Notes under the pieces: model-generated
What the model was told of the DNA's origin: nothing
Databases searched by the model: none
What the model saw: the letters and a program-made list of their open reading frames with translations, nothing else
Assembly: GCA_036785325.1 (NCBI GenBank)
Contig: JAXIVH010000069.1
Span: forward strand, 432,822 to 496,821
Direction: 5' to 3'
Length of the DNA: 64,000 nt
Origin: Urophycis tenuis
Lineage: Eukaryota > Chordata > Actinopteri > Gadiformes > Phycidae
Part shown: piece after piece, positions 63,816-64,000 of the stretch
Position numbering within the stretch: the stretch's first letter is position 1
Layout of the letters: each line of letters opens with the position of its first letter
Program-made: the position numbers and the translations under genes

Positions 63816-64000
63816 CTGTGATGTGGGAGGTGATGGTGATGGTGGTGATGGTGGTGGTGGGGGGGGGGGGGGGTGACACACACACACAAAGAGCCATTAT
63901 CAAAGGGAAACAGATAGAATGAGAATGAGAAGGAGGTTCGAGGCCAGGGAAGGGAGGACGAGACGAGGGTGGTGACCAACGGGGACTGTACCTCCTTCTT
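63816..64000. other. cep131 intron at window edge
   Basis: Contains a GGT/G-run repeat just upstream (in sense) of the exon a acceptor. No further exon can be confirmed before the window ends. Confidence 0.5.

Overview
The window is a piece of a vertebrate, almost certainly teleost fish, nuclear genome. The evidence is a split gene with vertebrate-type GT-AG introns whose exons match CEP131, and fish-typical repeats: a Rex3-type LINE with a GATG tail, L2-type LINE 3' ends, many hAT elements, a tRNA-headed SINE with the common fish tail, a sushi-type chromovirus, and very abundant microsatellites.

The only host gene I can establish is cep131 (azi1; centrosomal/centriolar-satellite coiled-coil protein) on the minus strand. 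Eighteen coding exons can be placed between 63815 and the stop codon at 13918. They join with consistent phases into one open frame of 812 codons plus stop. The 5' third of the gene lies beyond position 64000. A second candidate on the same strand, downstream of cep131, is an 84-bp first coding exon (1141-1224) encoding a hydrophobic N-terminus; I cannot name that gene.

Layout. 1-13.9 kb is downstream of cep131: an L1 fragment, the candidate exon, a hAT/BED fragment, a Rex3 LINE and an L2/jockey-like LINE tail to tail, a broken hAT transposase gene, a hAT-type MITE with target duplication, LINE ends and a 60-bp-period minisatellite. 13.9-25.6 kb holds the last eight cep131 exons, with introns containing a duplicated segment and a 5.35-kb transposon (20046-25394) with about 500-bp terminal inverted repeats and a degraded gene of a family I cannot name. 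25.6-38.4 kb holds two introns filled with nested DNA transposons and a chromovirus inserted inside one of them. 38.4-47.2 kb holds exons separated by simple repeats, a SINE nested in an older repeat, and a second minisatellite. 47.28-62.78 kb is a single intron almost wholly made of a two-unit tandem Ty3/Gypsy element (LTR-internal-LTR-internal-LTR) flanked by a 4-bp target duplication. 62.8-63.8 kb holds the three most 5' exons in the window.

The tandem Ty3/Gypsy element looks young and intact. It has three LTRs with no difference noticed by eye, a primer-binding site resembling the complement of tRNA-Arg, a polypurine tract, a PNMA-like gag, and a full protease-RT-RNase H-integrase frame. 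Gag and pol are separated by a U UUA AAC heptamer immediately before the gag stop, which predicts -1 frameshifting. Without this element the host intron would be only about 163 bp. All assignments rest on reading the sequence and remembered family features; no database search was run.
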